In this document: piece after piece, positions 7,521 through 17,300 of the stretch | Layout of the letters: each line of letters starts with the position of its first letter | Numbering within the stretch: position 1 is the first letter of the stretch | NCBI GenBank assembly: GCA_025463055.1 | Contig: JAOAPV010000016.1 | Span: forward strand, 1-45,289 | Reading direction: 5' to 3' | Length of the DNA stretch: 45,289 bases | From: Candidatus Acidiferrum typicum | GTDB taxonomy: Bacteria; Acidobacteriota; Terriglobia; Acidiferrales; UBA7541 | Program-made: the position numbers and the translations under genes | Notes under the pieces: generated by a model | Seen by the model: only the letters and a program-made list of their open reading frames with translations | Databases searched by the model: none | What the model was told of the DNA's origin: nothing

Positions 7521-8150
7521 TTGAAGGCAGTGTGGGGCTTCTTGTCGTGGGAACGCTGCAAGGGGGAAGGCTTCGTCATGGTCGAGCTGCTCTTTCTCCC
7601 GAGCGTGTATGCACCGTGTCCCACGTGTCACGGAGCGCGCTTCAACGCGAAAACGCTCGAAGTGAAATACCGCGACAAAACCATCGCCGACGTACTGGGC
7701 ATGACCGTCGATGTAGCTTGGGCATTCTTTGCAGACGAACCGCACGCCCGGCGCTCTCTGACGATCCTCCGCGAAGTCGGGTTAGGCTACGTCCGGCTTG
7801 GACAACCGGCGATCTGACTTTCCGGCGGTGAAGCACAGCGCATCAAACTGGCGACGGAGTTGCAGCGCATCCAGAAAGGCGACACGCTTTACGTTCCCGA
7901 CGAACCCACCACCGGTTTGCATCCAGCAGATGTGGAGAAGCTCATGTCGCAGCTCCACGGCTTGGTTGACGCCGGCAATACCGTTATCGTGATCGAGCAC
8001 GATATGCGCGTCGTCGCCGCCAGCGACTGGGTTATCGATATTGGCCCCGGCGCGGGAGAGGACGGCGGCCGTATTGTGGCTTCCGGCACTCCCGCGGATG
8101 TGGTTCTGGCAACTGGGAGCCGCACCGCACCTTATTTAGAACATTTATGA
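7521..8150 (+). pseudogene. UvrA C-terminal half, fragment with in-frame stop
   Basis: The fragment covers the second ATPase module of excinuclease subunit A. It has zinc-finger residues (ERCKGEG, then APCPTCHGARF), the ABC signature [15 protein letters not shown], a Walker B reading [12 protein letters not shown] (normally LYVLDEP), the H-loop VIVIEHDM and the usual ending [15 protein letters not shown] at 7815-7817 interrupts the frame just before the signature, where the family has a short Ala/Thr stretch. The N-terminal ATPase and UvrB-binding domains are absent. It is a decayed copy; a working uvrA would have to be elsewhere. Confidence 0.85.
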
Positions 8151-8692
8151 ATTAACAAGCCGCCCGCAGCTCCGCTGGGAAAGTGGCGAAGGAATCCCGA
8201 GGTGGACCGCTGCCATCAAGTCGTGCCTTTTGTCTGCCCAATGTGTTTGTAGTCCCCAACCCAGGCGATTGGGACACATTTTCTAGTGCGGCGAAAATGC
8301 TTACCCGTTATCTGCGAAAGAACTCTAGCGCGACAATTTTGTCCATGTCCCTGATCTGGGTGGAGTGTGCGTATGCAGAGCCGTCTCATCCACATGGATC
8401 ATTTCCGTTCGGTCAATTGCGCCCGTTCTCAGTTGTGACGAGCGCTATTCTGCGATTCATGTCAAAAGAACTACAACAATGGCAATGTGAGAATGGCGAA
8501 GGAGGCGGTGCGCCTTTCACGGTGGAGCGAATGTTATAGGGGCGATAGATTTTATGGAACCCGTGCCCCGGAGGAAATTGCAAAACGAACTCAGCGAAAG
8601 TCCGTGTTATCAACAACTTGACTTTTTCGCTGAATGCGGAGGAGTCAAGATCGGCTGTTTGACCCCGCAAGGTGCTGTCTGCAATGCGCGTG
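8151..8692. other. 540 bases without a convincing gene
   Basis: Several short frames are open on both strands (for example forward 8183-8539 and reverse 8413-8670), but none has a good start signal, a known motif or consistent codon use. It lies between the uvrA remnant and the second direct-repeat copy and looks like decayed sequence. Confidence 0.5.
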
Positions 8693-8755
8693 TTTTACAA
8701 CTTTTTACAATCATTTGCGGTGGCTTGACAACTCGGTCGGACGTGTCTTTATAGT
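8693..8755 (+). promoter_or_regulatory. promoter of histidine kinase/regulator operon
   Basis: TTGACA at 8725-8730, a 17-base spacer and TTTATA at 8748-8753, giving a leader of roughly 30 bases before ATG 8790. Two TTTTACAA boxes with a 10-base period lie 14 bases upstream of the -35. Direct repeats with helical spacing fit an OmpR-family regulator, and the operon encodes one, so autoregulation is likely. Confidence 0.6.
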
Positions 8756-8781
8756 CTTGCTCATGTAAGGGCGAGTGACGA
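8693..8781 (+). repeat. direct repeat copy 2 (promoter of the two-component system)
   Basis: Second copy of the repeat at 5746-5831. The tandem TTTTACAA boxes, -35 and -10 are all conserved. The copies differ at about five positions in the first 63 bases and in three extra bases between the -10 and the shared tail. Confidence 0.9.
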
Positions 8782-8789
8782 GGTTGAGA

Positions 8790-10466
8790 ATGTCCAAGAA
8801 GTGGCGATTGACCGAACGCACGAAGACACTCCTTACGCTGGAGCTGGCTATCGTGCTCCCTGCGGCGGCGTTGATGGGCTTCAGTATTTGGAACCTGAAA
8901 CATATCCAGCGCGACAAGTCCGTGGAAGCAGCCATCCAGCGCGACTTTCAGCACGTGCTGAAAATCGCGGAAAGGACAAGCTGGCATCAGGCGAAGGACT
9001 TGATCGCGCCTGTCCGAAAGGAATTCCCAAACCCTGACGATGGCCCTCAAATCAAGGCCAAGCTCGAGCGCGTCTTGCTGGCGCATCCCGAGTACGCGTA
9101 TGCAGCTTTGTACGACAAGAAGAACAACTTGCTGGTCACTCGCATGCAGCCGGGCCGCGATCACGACCAGGCCTTCTGCGGATTCACGCAAGAGGATATC
9201 AACATGCTCGCCAGTTGGCTGCCTTCGGAAGCATCCAGCACCGTGAAGCATCTCCGAAAGATGAAGGAAGAAGAGTCGTGGGGCTTATATGGCGGGTGGA
9301 CGCTTCACGGAAATCAGCACGCGTATTGGAATGTCGCTTATTTTATTCCCGAAGGTGTTTCACCGGATCGTGTTGCCCTGGGGATGGTCGCTTTTGATGA
9401 AGACTATCTACGCAAAACCTTTTTCCCTACCGTAGTGAAGGACGTCTTGAGCAGCAAGAGCACCGTGCTGAGGGCGGATGCCAATCTGCCGGTCATGATG
9501 ATCCATGCGCCGAGGGATTCCACGCCGTGGGTAGCTTCGACAGATTGGGATGGAGGTGAGCCAGAGGAGGAGCGCCGCTTTGCAGATGTTTTTCCGGACC
9601 TGATCCTGGCCATCAAATACCAAGGCACGACGATCGCGGATATCGGGAATCGATTTCTCCGATATAACTACATCGTGTTGGGGGCACTGTCTGTCCTCAT
9701 GGTAGGCGGAATTTGGCTTACCTATCGCAACGTTTCCAGGGAAATGAATCTAGCCAGACTGAAAGCTGATTTCGTCGCCAACGTTTCGCACGAATTACGG
9801 ACGCCTCTGGCTTTGATCCGGCTCTACGCTGAGACGCTGGAGCTTGGGCGGCTAACGGCAAAGGAAAAATACCAGGAGTATTTCCGCATCATTCGCGAGG
9901 AGAGCGAACGCCTGACGGCGCTCATTAACAATATCCTGGACTTCTCCCGAATCGAAGCAGGACGCAAGGAATACGAGTTCAAGGAAACGAACATGGCCGA
10001 TCTGGTTCGGTCAACACTGGATTCCTATCGGTTCCAGATCGAGCAAAATGGTTTCGCTTTCGAGGAGAATATTTGCAGCGATATTCCACCCGTGAGCGTG
10101 GACCGCGAAGCGATCGCTCGCTCATTGCTCAACCTGGTGAATAACGCACTGAAGTACTCCAAGGACCAGAAATATATCGGTGTGAGCTTGTACCAGGCGA
10201 ACAGCCGCGTAAATCTGGAAGTCCGGGACCGAGGAATCGGCATCCCACCGAACGAGCAGGAGAAAATCTTCGAGAAGTTCTACCGCTGTGGAGATCCCCT
10301 TGTACACAACATCAAGGGGTCGGGATTGGGCCTCTCCCTCGTGCGGCACATTGCGCGGGCGCACGGCGGGGAGGTGCTGGTCGAAAGCACCCCAGAGAAG
10401 GGAAGCAAATTCACGATCGCATTGCCGTTGGATCCTTCTTTACGAACTGCGCAGGCAGCCGCGTGA
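8790..10466 (+). CDS. membrane sensor histidine kinase
   Basis: A 558-residue kinase. A first membrane segment (LELAIVLPAAALMGFSIW) and a second near residues 291-311 (YIVLGALSVLMVGGIWLTY) enclose a periplasmic sensor region of about 260 residues. The HisKA domain has the phospho-acceptor His334 in NVSHELRTPLALI. The ATPase domain shows the N box (NLVNNALKYS), G1 box (VRDRGIGIP), F box (EKIFEKFYR) and G2 (GSGLGLSLV). ATG 8790 has GAGG upstream; GTG 8775 is an in-frame alternative. It is followed by its likely partner regulator after 56 bases. The input signal is unknown. Confidence 0.92.
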   Translation: MSKKWRLTERTKTLLTLELAIVLPAAALMGFSIWNLKHIQRDKSVEAAIQRDFQHVLKIAERTSWHQAKDLIAPVRKEFPNPDDGPQIKAKLERVLLAHPEYAYAALYDKKNNLLVTRMQPGRDHDQAFCGFTQEDINMLASWLPSEASSTVKHLRKMKEEESWGLYGGWTLHGNQHAYWNVAYFIPEGVSPDRVALGMVAFDEDYLRKTFFPTVVKDVLSSKSTVLRADANLPVMMIHAPRDSTPWVASTDWDGGEPEEERRFADVFPDLILAIKYQGTTIADIGNRFLRYNYIVLGALSVLMVGGIWLTYRNVSREMNLARLKADFVANVSHELRTPLALIRLYAETLELGRLTAKEKYQEYFRIIREESERLTALINNILDFSRIEAGRKEYEFKETNMADLVRSTLDSYRFQIEQNGFAFEENICSDIPPVSVDREAIARSLLNLVNNALKYSKDQKYIGVSLYQANSRVNLEVRDRGIGIPPNEQEKIFEKFYRCGDPLVHNIKGSGLGLSLVRHIARAHGGEVLVESTPEKGSKFTIALPLDPSLRTAQAAA

Positions 10467-10522
10467 AAGGCCACACAGAGCGGAGTGGTGCCATGCTCCG
10501 GAGAGAGCTCAAGGGAGAGGTC

Positions 10523-11209
10523 ATGGGAACAACGAAAATTTTGATCGTCGAGGATGAGCCGAATATGGTCGCCGGGCTGCGCGATAATTTCGAGTACGAA
10601 GGATTTCAGGTCATCACGGCACTCGACGGCGTGGAAGGGCTCGATCGCGCTCTGAAGGATTCCCCAGACCTGATCGTGCTCGACGTGATGATGCCACGCA
10701 TGAGCGGTCTGGATGTGTGCAAGCAGCTAAAGGCGAAGCGCCCCTCGATTCCCATCATCATGCTTACGGCGCGCGGCCAGGAAGTGGATAAGGTTGTGGG
10801 TCTCGAACTCGGCGCCGACGACTATGTCACCAAGCCGTTCTCGATCCGAGAACTGCTCGCTCGCGTGAAGGCCGTTCTGCGGCGGGCAAAGACGCTCCCG
10901 AAAGAGCAGGACAGCTATACCTTCGGCGATGTCGACGTGAACTTGCGCAGCTACCAAGTCCTGCGGGGCGGTAAGCCTGTGGAGTTTTCTAGCAAGGAGT
11001 TTGAGTTACTGAAACATTTTCTGTGTCATTCCGGGGAGACGATGAGCCGCGACCGCCTTCTCGACGAAGTTTGGGGCTATGAGAATTTTCCGACCACGCG
11101 CACGGTGGACGCGCATATTGTGCGGATTCGCCAGAAGCTTGAACCAGTTCCGGAGCAGCCCCGCTTTTTTCTGACCGTGCATGGAGTCGGCTACAAATTC
11201 GTGGGGTGA
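10523..11209 (+). CDS. OmpR/PhoB-family response regulator
   Basis: A 228-residue regulator. The receiver domain has the acidic pair in VEDE, phospho-acceptor Asp54 in LIVLDVMMPRMSG, the Thr in MLTARG and the Lys in DDYVTKPF. The C-terminal winged helix (residues about 132-228) contains EFELLKHF and the recognition region TRTVDAHIVRIRQKL. ATG 10523 has AAGGGAGAGG immediately upstream; a longer reading from 10463 is unlikely. It is probably phosphorylated by the upstream kinase and binds the TTTTACAA boxes in front of it (inference). Confidence 0.93.
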   Translation: MGTTKILIVEDEPNMVAGLRDNFEYEGFQVITALDGVEGLDRALKDSPDLIVLDVMMPRMSGLDVCKQLKAKRPSIPIIMLTARGQEVDKVVGLELGADDYVTKPFSIRELLARVKAVLRRAKTLPKEQDSYTFGDVDVNLRSYQVLRGGKPVEFSSKEFELLKHFLCHSGETMSRDRLLDEVWGYENFPTTRTVDAHIVRIRQKLEPVPEQPRFFLTVHGVGYKFVG

Positions 11210-11216
11210 GGCGAAC

Positions 11217-12254
11217 ATGATGCCACTAACCGAGAGAGCATTGGACGTTAGGCGAAACGCCTCAGAGGACCATCGGCTCCAGAAGCTTAGAGACGCGACC
11301 GCGGAGAAAGAGAGTCAGAAGTTGCCCTCCACGCGAGGAGAGTCGGCGGAGACTATCCAGTCCGTGAAAGAGGAACTGATTGCGGTGCGCCGTGAGTATG
11401 CAAAGCTGCAACAAGCCATCTATGAGGCAGCTCAAGTGCAACGCAAGCTTTGCGCTCCGCGCGAACTCGTCTGCGGTGACTTCGAGATCGCCGGAGAAAT
11501 TTTCCCCGTGCGCCATCTCTCGGGAGACTTTTTCAAAGTCATGCAACTCGACTCCGTCCTTGGATTGGCCGTAGGCGACATCGCCGGCAAAGGATTATCC
11601 GCCGGAATTTGGCAGGCCCACTTGATGGGCTTGATCCAACGCGCTGCACGAAGACATTCAGACGCGGCGGATGCCATTGCCGAGGTCAACCGCGAGCTAT
11701 GCCAGGATCAGGATGAGCGCCCGCTAACCGCCCTATTTTTCGCGCGGCTCGATCCACATTCGAATGACTTGGTCTACTGCAACGCCGGTCTGCCAGCCCC
11801 GCTACTTCTGAGGCAGAACAAGACCGTGGAACGGCTGGAAGAAGGTGGCCCGATGCTGGGCGCAATGCCAGCAGCTGTCTTCCGGTCCGGAAGGGTCCGG
11901 CTGAACCCGGGTGACATGTTGATCGCTTACTCCGACGGCGTGACTGAGTGCCGGAATTCCCAGGAAGAGGAGTTTGAGATCGCGCGCTTGTCCGCTGCAG
12001 CGGGAGCGGTCACTGGCGCGGGCGCAAACCAAGCTTTGTTCTCCACACTTGCCGCGGTACTCGATTTCGCGGACGCGTGCCCGCCGGGCGATGACTTGAC
12101 GCTTCTGGTTGTCCGACGTCGCGGGGCGGCTATGAAGGAACCGACCAATTCACGCAGCAAATATTTTTCAGCCTCTCGCGGTAGGCCGACCTCGCTTTGC
12201 GATCGAGGAGAGCCGACCGGAAGGAAACGATTCCCTATAACTGAACTGAAGTAA
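11217..12254 (+). CDS. SpoIIE/RsbU-type PP2C phosphatase
   Basis: A 345-residue protein starting 8 bases after the regulator stop. The N-terminal 90 residues are highly charged and helical (coiled-coil-like, for example SVKEELIAVRREYAKLQQAI). The PP2C-like domain has HLSGDFF, AVGDIAGKGLSAG, ALFFARLD, YCNAGLPAPLLL, LIAYSDGVTE and CPPGDDLTLLVV, the metal-binding aspartates expected of SpoIIE/RsbU phosphatases. These dephosphorylate anti-sigma-factor antagonists in partner-switching pathways. No antagonist or anti-sigma kinase is nearby. A basic Ser/Arg-rich tail of about 40 residues extends past the domain. A second ATG at 11220 is equally possible. Confidence 0.9.
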   Translation: MMPLTERALDVRRNASEDHRLQKLRDATAEKESQKLPSTRGESAETIQSVKEELIAVRREYAKLQQAIYEAAQVQRKLCAPRELVCGDFEIAGEIFPVRHLSGDFFKVMQLDSVLGLAVGDIAGKGLSAGIWQAHLMGLIQRAARRHSDAADAIAEVNRELCQDQDERPLTALFFARLDPHSNDLVYCNAGLPAPLLLRQNKTVERLEEGGPMLGAMPAAVFRSGRVRLNPGDMLIAYSDGVTECRNSQEEEFEIARLSAAAGAVTGAGANQALFSTLAAVLDFADACPPGDDLTLLVVRRRGAAMKEPTNSRSKYFSASRGRPTSLCDRGEPTGRKRFPITELK

Positions 12255-12328
12255 GCCGAGTTCCAAGAATTGCATTGCGCGCATCCGTCGCTAGTGGTGT
12301 GCCCAAATTCAATGGAGTAGAACAACCG

Positions 12329-13009
12329 ATGGCAACGATACCCACTTCAGTCTCGATGGAAGAAACAAGCCTCTGCACGACCTTGAGCCAAGGTCCAGAA
12401 ACCTGCCCCGAGGTCTTAGACACAATCTATGTGGCCCACTATCGCCACGTTTTGCGGGTCTGCCGGCGCTTCTTTCGGCAGCGGGAAGATGCCGAGGACG
12501 CAGCAGCAGAAGTCTTTTTGAAGCTGCATAATATCCTGGCGAAAAGAGATAAAGCAGTGCCCTTTAGGCCTTGGGTGTCGCGCGTGGCGGGACGACATTG
12601 TATTGATAAGCTGCGGCACTGCAAGCTCGAAAGAAATTCATGCGTGGTTGGCACCGAACTTAGCGGAATCCGGGACGATTCGACTCCTTCGCCACTTTTC
12701 CGAGTTTTGCGGAGCGAAGAACAGCGGCAGGTAAGAGAACAGTTGAGTCGCTTGCCAGAGCGCTACAAGGTTCCGCTAGTGTTGCGCTATTACAAACGAA
12801 TGAGCTATTCAGAGATCGCTCGTACACTCAACAGGGGCCTTCCGGCCGTCAAGATGATGATCTTCCGAGCGAAACATCAGTTGCGCCGCAACTTAGGAAG
12901 CTTCGAGGGAGGCCGCACCCCTCAACACGAATTCGACAACGATACCCGGGGGAAAAAGTTCGCTCCACGACGATTTCAAGCATACGCATTCGACCAAGGT
13001 CATTGTTAA
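12329..13009 (+). CDS. ECF-type RNA polymerase sigma factor
   Basis: A 226-residue sigma-70 family protein with only regions 2 and 4. Region 2 reads YRHVLRVCRRFFRQREDAED, then AAAEVFLKLHNIL, and region 4 has LSRLPERYKVPLVLRYYKRM followed by the HTH SYSEIARTLNRGLPAVK and IFRAKHQLRR. ATG 12329 is preferred over an upstream reading from 12275. It is the fourth gene on the same strand after the two-component system and phosphatase. No anti-sigma factor is adjacent, so its control is unclear; regulation through the upstream cluster is possible. Confidence 0.88.
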   Translation: MATIPTSVSMEETSLCTTLSQGPETCPEVLDTIYVAHYRHVLRVCRRFFRQREDAEDAAAEVFLKLHNILAKRDKAVPFRPWVSRVAGRHCIDKLRHCKLERNSCVVGTELSGIRDDSTPSPLFRVLRSEEQRQVREQLSRLPERYKVPLVLRYYKRMSYSEIARTLNRGLPAVKMMIFRAKHQLRRNLGSFEGGRTPQHEFDNDTRGKKFAPRRFQAYAFDQGHC

Positions 13010-13135
13010 TCGAGCTTTCGCGGCGGTGCTCGGCATCCTGACGATACTCACGCGGCCAAGCCTCTAAGCTCTGTCTCGCTGCTCATTTCAGTTGTATTAT
13101 GTCGCTCGCAAGGTTTCTGTACCGAGGGAGCAGAC

Positions 13136-14092
13136 ATGAATTATCGTTCCGATCGTCGTAAGTTTCTCCGCAATCTGAGCACCGCCGCGTTCAGCGCCGC
13201 AATCGCTGACTTGTCTTTCTCGGGAGGACTGCCCGCTGCGCCAAAAAAATCTCTCCTCGTCTTTACCAAGTCCTCCGGTTTCGAGCATGCCGTAGTAAAA
13301 CGCCGGGGCGAAAACCTCAGCATCGCTGAAACCGCGATCACCGAAATCGGCAAAAAGCACGGCTTCGAAGTCACCTGCTCCAAAGACGGCCGCATCTTCG
13401 ACTCCAAAGATTTTCACGCTCACCAAGCCGTCTTCTTCTTCACCACTGGCGATCTCACCACAACCGGCACAGACAAAAATCCCCCGATGTCCGCGGCCGG
13501 CAAGCAAGCTCTTCTCACTTCCATCGAGCAAGGTCTCGGATTCGTCGGATGCCACGCCGCCAGCGACACGTTCCACACGCCGCCCGATCCCGAGGATCTT
13601 TCCAATCGCTACATCGCTCACGGCGCCCAGTCCGATCCCTACCTCAAAATGCTAGGCGGTGAATTCATCGTCCACGGCCGCGATCCGCGCTTGCAAACCG
13701 CCAACATCATCATCAACGATCCTTCCTTCCCCGGCCTCGAAGGCGTCCAGTCGCCTGTCTCGTTCAACGAAGAATGGTATTCGCTAAAAGATTTCGCCAC
13801 TGATATGCACGTGATCGGCACTGTAGATACCAGCATGCTCAAGAATGAGTGCTACCAACGTCGACCGTATCCCGTCATCTGGGCCCGCATGAATGGCAAA
13901 GGTCGCGTCTTCTTCACTGCGCTAGGTGATCGCCCTGAAAATTGGGAGAATCCCTTCCACCTCAACCTCCTCGCAGGAGGGATCCGCTGGTCGCTCGGTG
14001 AAATCAAAGCCGATTTGTCGCAAAATCTGACCGCAGCCGCGCCCGGCTATGCGGACATTCCTCCTAAATTTCCGCCAGCACCAGCAAAGTAA
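13136..14092 (+). CDS. ThuA-like domain protein with Tat-type signal
   Basis: A 318-residue protein. The N-terminus carries a twin-arginine style motif (DRRKFLRNLSTAAF), so export in folded form is likely. The body is the ThuA/glutamine-amidotransferase-like fold: LLVFTKSSGFEHA, a central GFVGCHAASDTF, GGEFIVHGRDPRLQ, SFNEEWYSLKD, and PVIWARMNGKGRVFFTALG followed by the final helix LLAGGIRWSLG. Family members are linked to sugar utilisation, but the activity is poorly defined. ATG 13136 follows GAGGGAG. It stands alone between the sigma factor and the TonB receptor. Confidence 0.85.
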   Translation: MNYRSDRRKFLRNLSTAAFSAAIADLSFSGGLPAAPKKSLLVFTKSSGFEHAVVKRRGENLSIAETAITEIGKKHGFEVTCSKDGRIFDSKDFHAHQAVFFFTTGDLTTTGTDKNPPMSAAGKQALLTSIEQGLGFVGCHAASDTFHTPPDPEDLSNRYIAHGAQSDPYLKMLGGEFIVHGRDPRLQTANIIINDPSFPGLEGVQSPVSFNEEWYSLKDFATDMHVIGTVDTSMLKNECYQRRPYPVIWARMNGKGRVFFTALGDRPENWENPFHLNLLAGGIRWSLGEIKADLSQNLTAAAPGYADIPPKFPPAPAK

Positions 14093-14395
14093 TTCTTCCC
14101 GCTGAAGACGTTCCATCGCCCCCTTGCTGTGCGGACTCATACCGCCTCGCCGGGGCGATTTCCGTCGCTCGCGTATCGCCTACTAGCAGGGACACCGACC
14201 TCATTCTGATGAGGAAGTAAAACTGATCGGTGAATTATCGAAACAATATGTCATAGCTTGCGCGAGCTAATGTCTTTTTTGAATTCTCATCACTTAGATT
14301 TTGTGTTTGCCTTTTTGACGAAGGGTGCGCAAGCTCCGTCGCACTAATAGAAGGTCGTGCGAGGATCACCACCTGATCACTCGGGAGAGACTCGA
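14093..14395. other. 300-base intergenic leader of TonB receptor with nested hairpins
   Basis: No gene. It contains a perfect inner stem CCTCAT-tctg-ATGAGG (14199-14214) inside a longer-range pair CACCGA (14193-14198) and TCGGTG (14227-14232), about 165 bases before the receptor start. No terminator T-run follows either stem, so a structured leader or regulator site is more likely than a stop signal. Confidence 0.45.
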
Positions 14396-17300
14396 TTGAA
14401 TCCGCGAAAACTCACGAAGATTTTGGTTCCACTGGCACTAATAGTCCTTAACCTGTTCCTCTCCGTTTCGATTTATTCACAGGTCACGGGAGGAACTCTT
14501 TCCGGCACTACCTCGGATTCGTCTGGCGGCGTAATACCCGAAGCACAGATCTCCATCAAAAATACTGCTACCGGCATCACTAAAAATGTCCTAGCCGATT
14601 CCGCTGGTTACTATACGGCCCCCAACTTGGCACCGGGGACATATAGTGTGATGGTCACGGCTAAGGGCTTTAGCACAGTAGTCTCCACCGTCATCCTCGC
14701 CGTGGGCGCCCAACAGCAGCTCAATATTGCAATGAAGGTCGGGGAAATATCGCAGACCGTCCAAGTCACGCAAGCTGCGCCTCAAATTGATCTCACCTCG
14801 TCGACGCTCATCGGACAGGTCGGGTCTCACACCATACTTGACCTGCCCTTGAACGGGCGCGACTGGACTTCGCTTGCTACTTTGGATCCCGGCGTCAATT
14901 TGATTGAAACGCAGATGGACTATGCCGGATCGGCGCGCGGTAATCGTGGCTTCGGTGCGGAACTCACCATCTCCGGCCAGCGAACTACAAACAACAACTA
15001 CCGTCTGGACGGAATTAGCATCAATGACTACGCCAACAGCGGCCCTGGCAACGTTATCGGCGCCGCTCTCGGTGTAGACGCCATTCAGGAGTTCTCGGTT
15101 CTGACCGGCGGCTTCACGGCCGAGTATGGAAAAGCCTCCGGAGGCGTTGTAAACGCCATCACCAAGTCGGGCACGAACTCCTTCCATGGCGACGTGTACG
15201 AATTCATACGAAACAGTGCCTTGGACTCAAGAGATTACTTCTCCAGGAGCGGCAATACCCCCCTGGCGCAATTCAGGCGCAATCAGTTCGGCGGCGCGGC
15301 GGGTGGCCCAATTATCAAGGACAAGACTTTCATCTTCGGGGACTACGAAGGATTTCGACAAGCGAAGGGGATTACGACGACAATTACCGTCCCTTCTGAC
15401 GGCGCGCGAGCCGGGACCCTACATTACGACCCCACAGGCACTCCCCCAGGTGGCTGCACCGTGACTGTCCCGGGCACTTGTACGGTGACAGTGGACCCTG
15501 CGGCAGCCGCGGAATTGGCAATGTTCCCTCATGCTACGCCCGGAACCTCCGTTAAAGACAAAGGGAAATTCATCAACTCTGGCTTGCAAATTGTGCCGGA
15601 AAATTTCTATACCGCCCGCGTGGATCACAAGCTCTCCAGGAAGGACAGCCTGTTTGGAACCTATCTCTTTGACGACACGGACTTCCAGCAACCTGACAGT
15701 GCCAACAACGTTTTCCTCAAGTCGCATACCACACGGCAGACCGTTGTGCTTGAAGAGACCCACACGTTTGGTGCCGCCGTTGGCAATTCAGCACGCGTTG
15801 GTTTCAGCCGCAGTCACGCCCTCAACGTTGTACCTTTCGGGGCAATTAATCCTGCGGCGAAGGATTTGTCGCTCGGCAGTACTTCCGGACAAAATGCGCC
15901 TATGGTGGCTATAAGTGGATTTACGAGGAACCAGGGCGGTGTCGGGTCGGCCCCCAACTTTGAACACACTTTTAATAATTATCAATTCGGCGACGACGTG
16001 TTCTGGGTGCGGGGAGCCCATACCCTGAAGTTCGGTACGGACATCGAGCGCATGCAATACAATTTTATCGCCAGGGAAAATCCCGGCGGAAGGTGGAACT
16101 TCTCCAACCTGGCCGCGTTTCTCACCAACAATTCCAAGCATTTCGAGGCCGGTATACCCACGACAATTACGCCGCGAGAACTTCGACAAACACTGATCGC
16201 GGGATATGTTCAGGACGATTGGCGATTCCGTCCCAATCTGACGTTGAACCTCGGCGTGCGCTATGAAATGACCACCGTACTGAACGATGCTCAGGGCAAG
16301 ATTACCGACCTCTTGAATATTACCGACACGGTCCCACAATGCGGGGTTCTGTTTACGTCCCCGTTCGCTCCGGGGGGCAAAAATCCTCCGGGCTCGGCCT
16401 GCGGCACCGCTGGACCTTATTACCACAACCCTACGCTTCGTAACTTTGCGCCTCGCATTGGATTTGCCTGGGACCCGTTCCGCGACGGAAAGACCTCAGT
16501 CCGTGGGGCCTTTGGTATCTACGACGTGTTGCCACTGCCCAGCTACTTCCTTGTGCTGCAAAACCAATCCGCACCCTTCATTATATTTGACAGCGTGGAT
16601 AAACCTGGCTCCGGTCCCAATCCCTTGCGCGGACAGTTTTCCTCGGGAGGCCAGAATCTGCTCACAAACCCACCCCCGGGGGCCAAAATGGGGCAGCTAG
16701 CCACCTCCACGATGGAAACAAATCCTCACCGAAATTACGTTCTCCAATGGAACCTCAACGCGCAGCGTCAGATTGCTTCGGACCTGTCCCTATCGCTGGG
16801 CTATATAGGCTCACACGGCGTACATATGCTGATTCGCGGGGATGACGGCAACATGACCATTCCTACTCTCACCTCTGCGGGCTACCTTTTTCCCTGTGGT
16901 CCTCCAGTCCCAGATTACGGCGGTCCTTGCACGCCCGGCAACACCGTGACCGGGGCCTCGGCGAAATTGAACCAAACTTTAGGGATTATTCGGTATCTCT
17001 ATTGGGGAAGCGACTCCTCCTACAACGCTATGAACCTAACCGTGGACAAGAGAATGAGCCACGGCCTCCAATTCCAAGTCGCCTACACCTGGTCGAAGTC
17101 AATTGACGACAACTCGTCAACCATCGCGGGAGATACTTTCCTCAATAGCCTGAATTCTCTGTTCTGGTTCGCTCCTAAATCGCTTCGTGGGCTTTCTGAC
17201 TTCAACGTTGCCCATAGCGCATCTATCAATGCGCTCTGGGCTGTCCCCACGCCGTCGTCATTCAATGGTTTAGCAAAGGCCACGATGGGCGGGTGGCAAG

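Noticed and set aside
8554-8754. 66-codon forward ORF before the kinase
   Set aside because: It runs through the promoter repeat and has no ribosome site or family match.
8610-9251. 213-residue reverse reading over the kinase start
   Set aside because: It runs antisense to the kinase gene and contains the repeated promoter; no motif or ribosome site.
14591-15187. 198-residue reverse reading within the TonB receptor
   Set aside because: Shadow of the forward gene; the forward frame is a full, recognised receptor.
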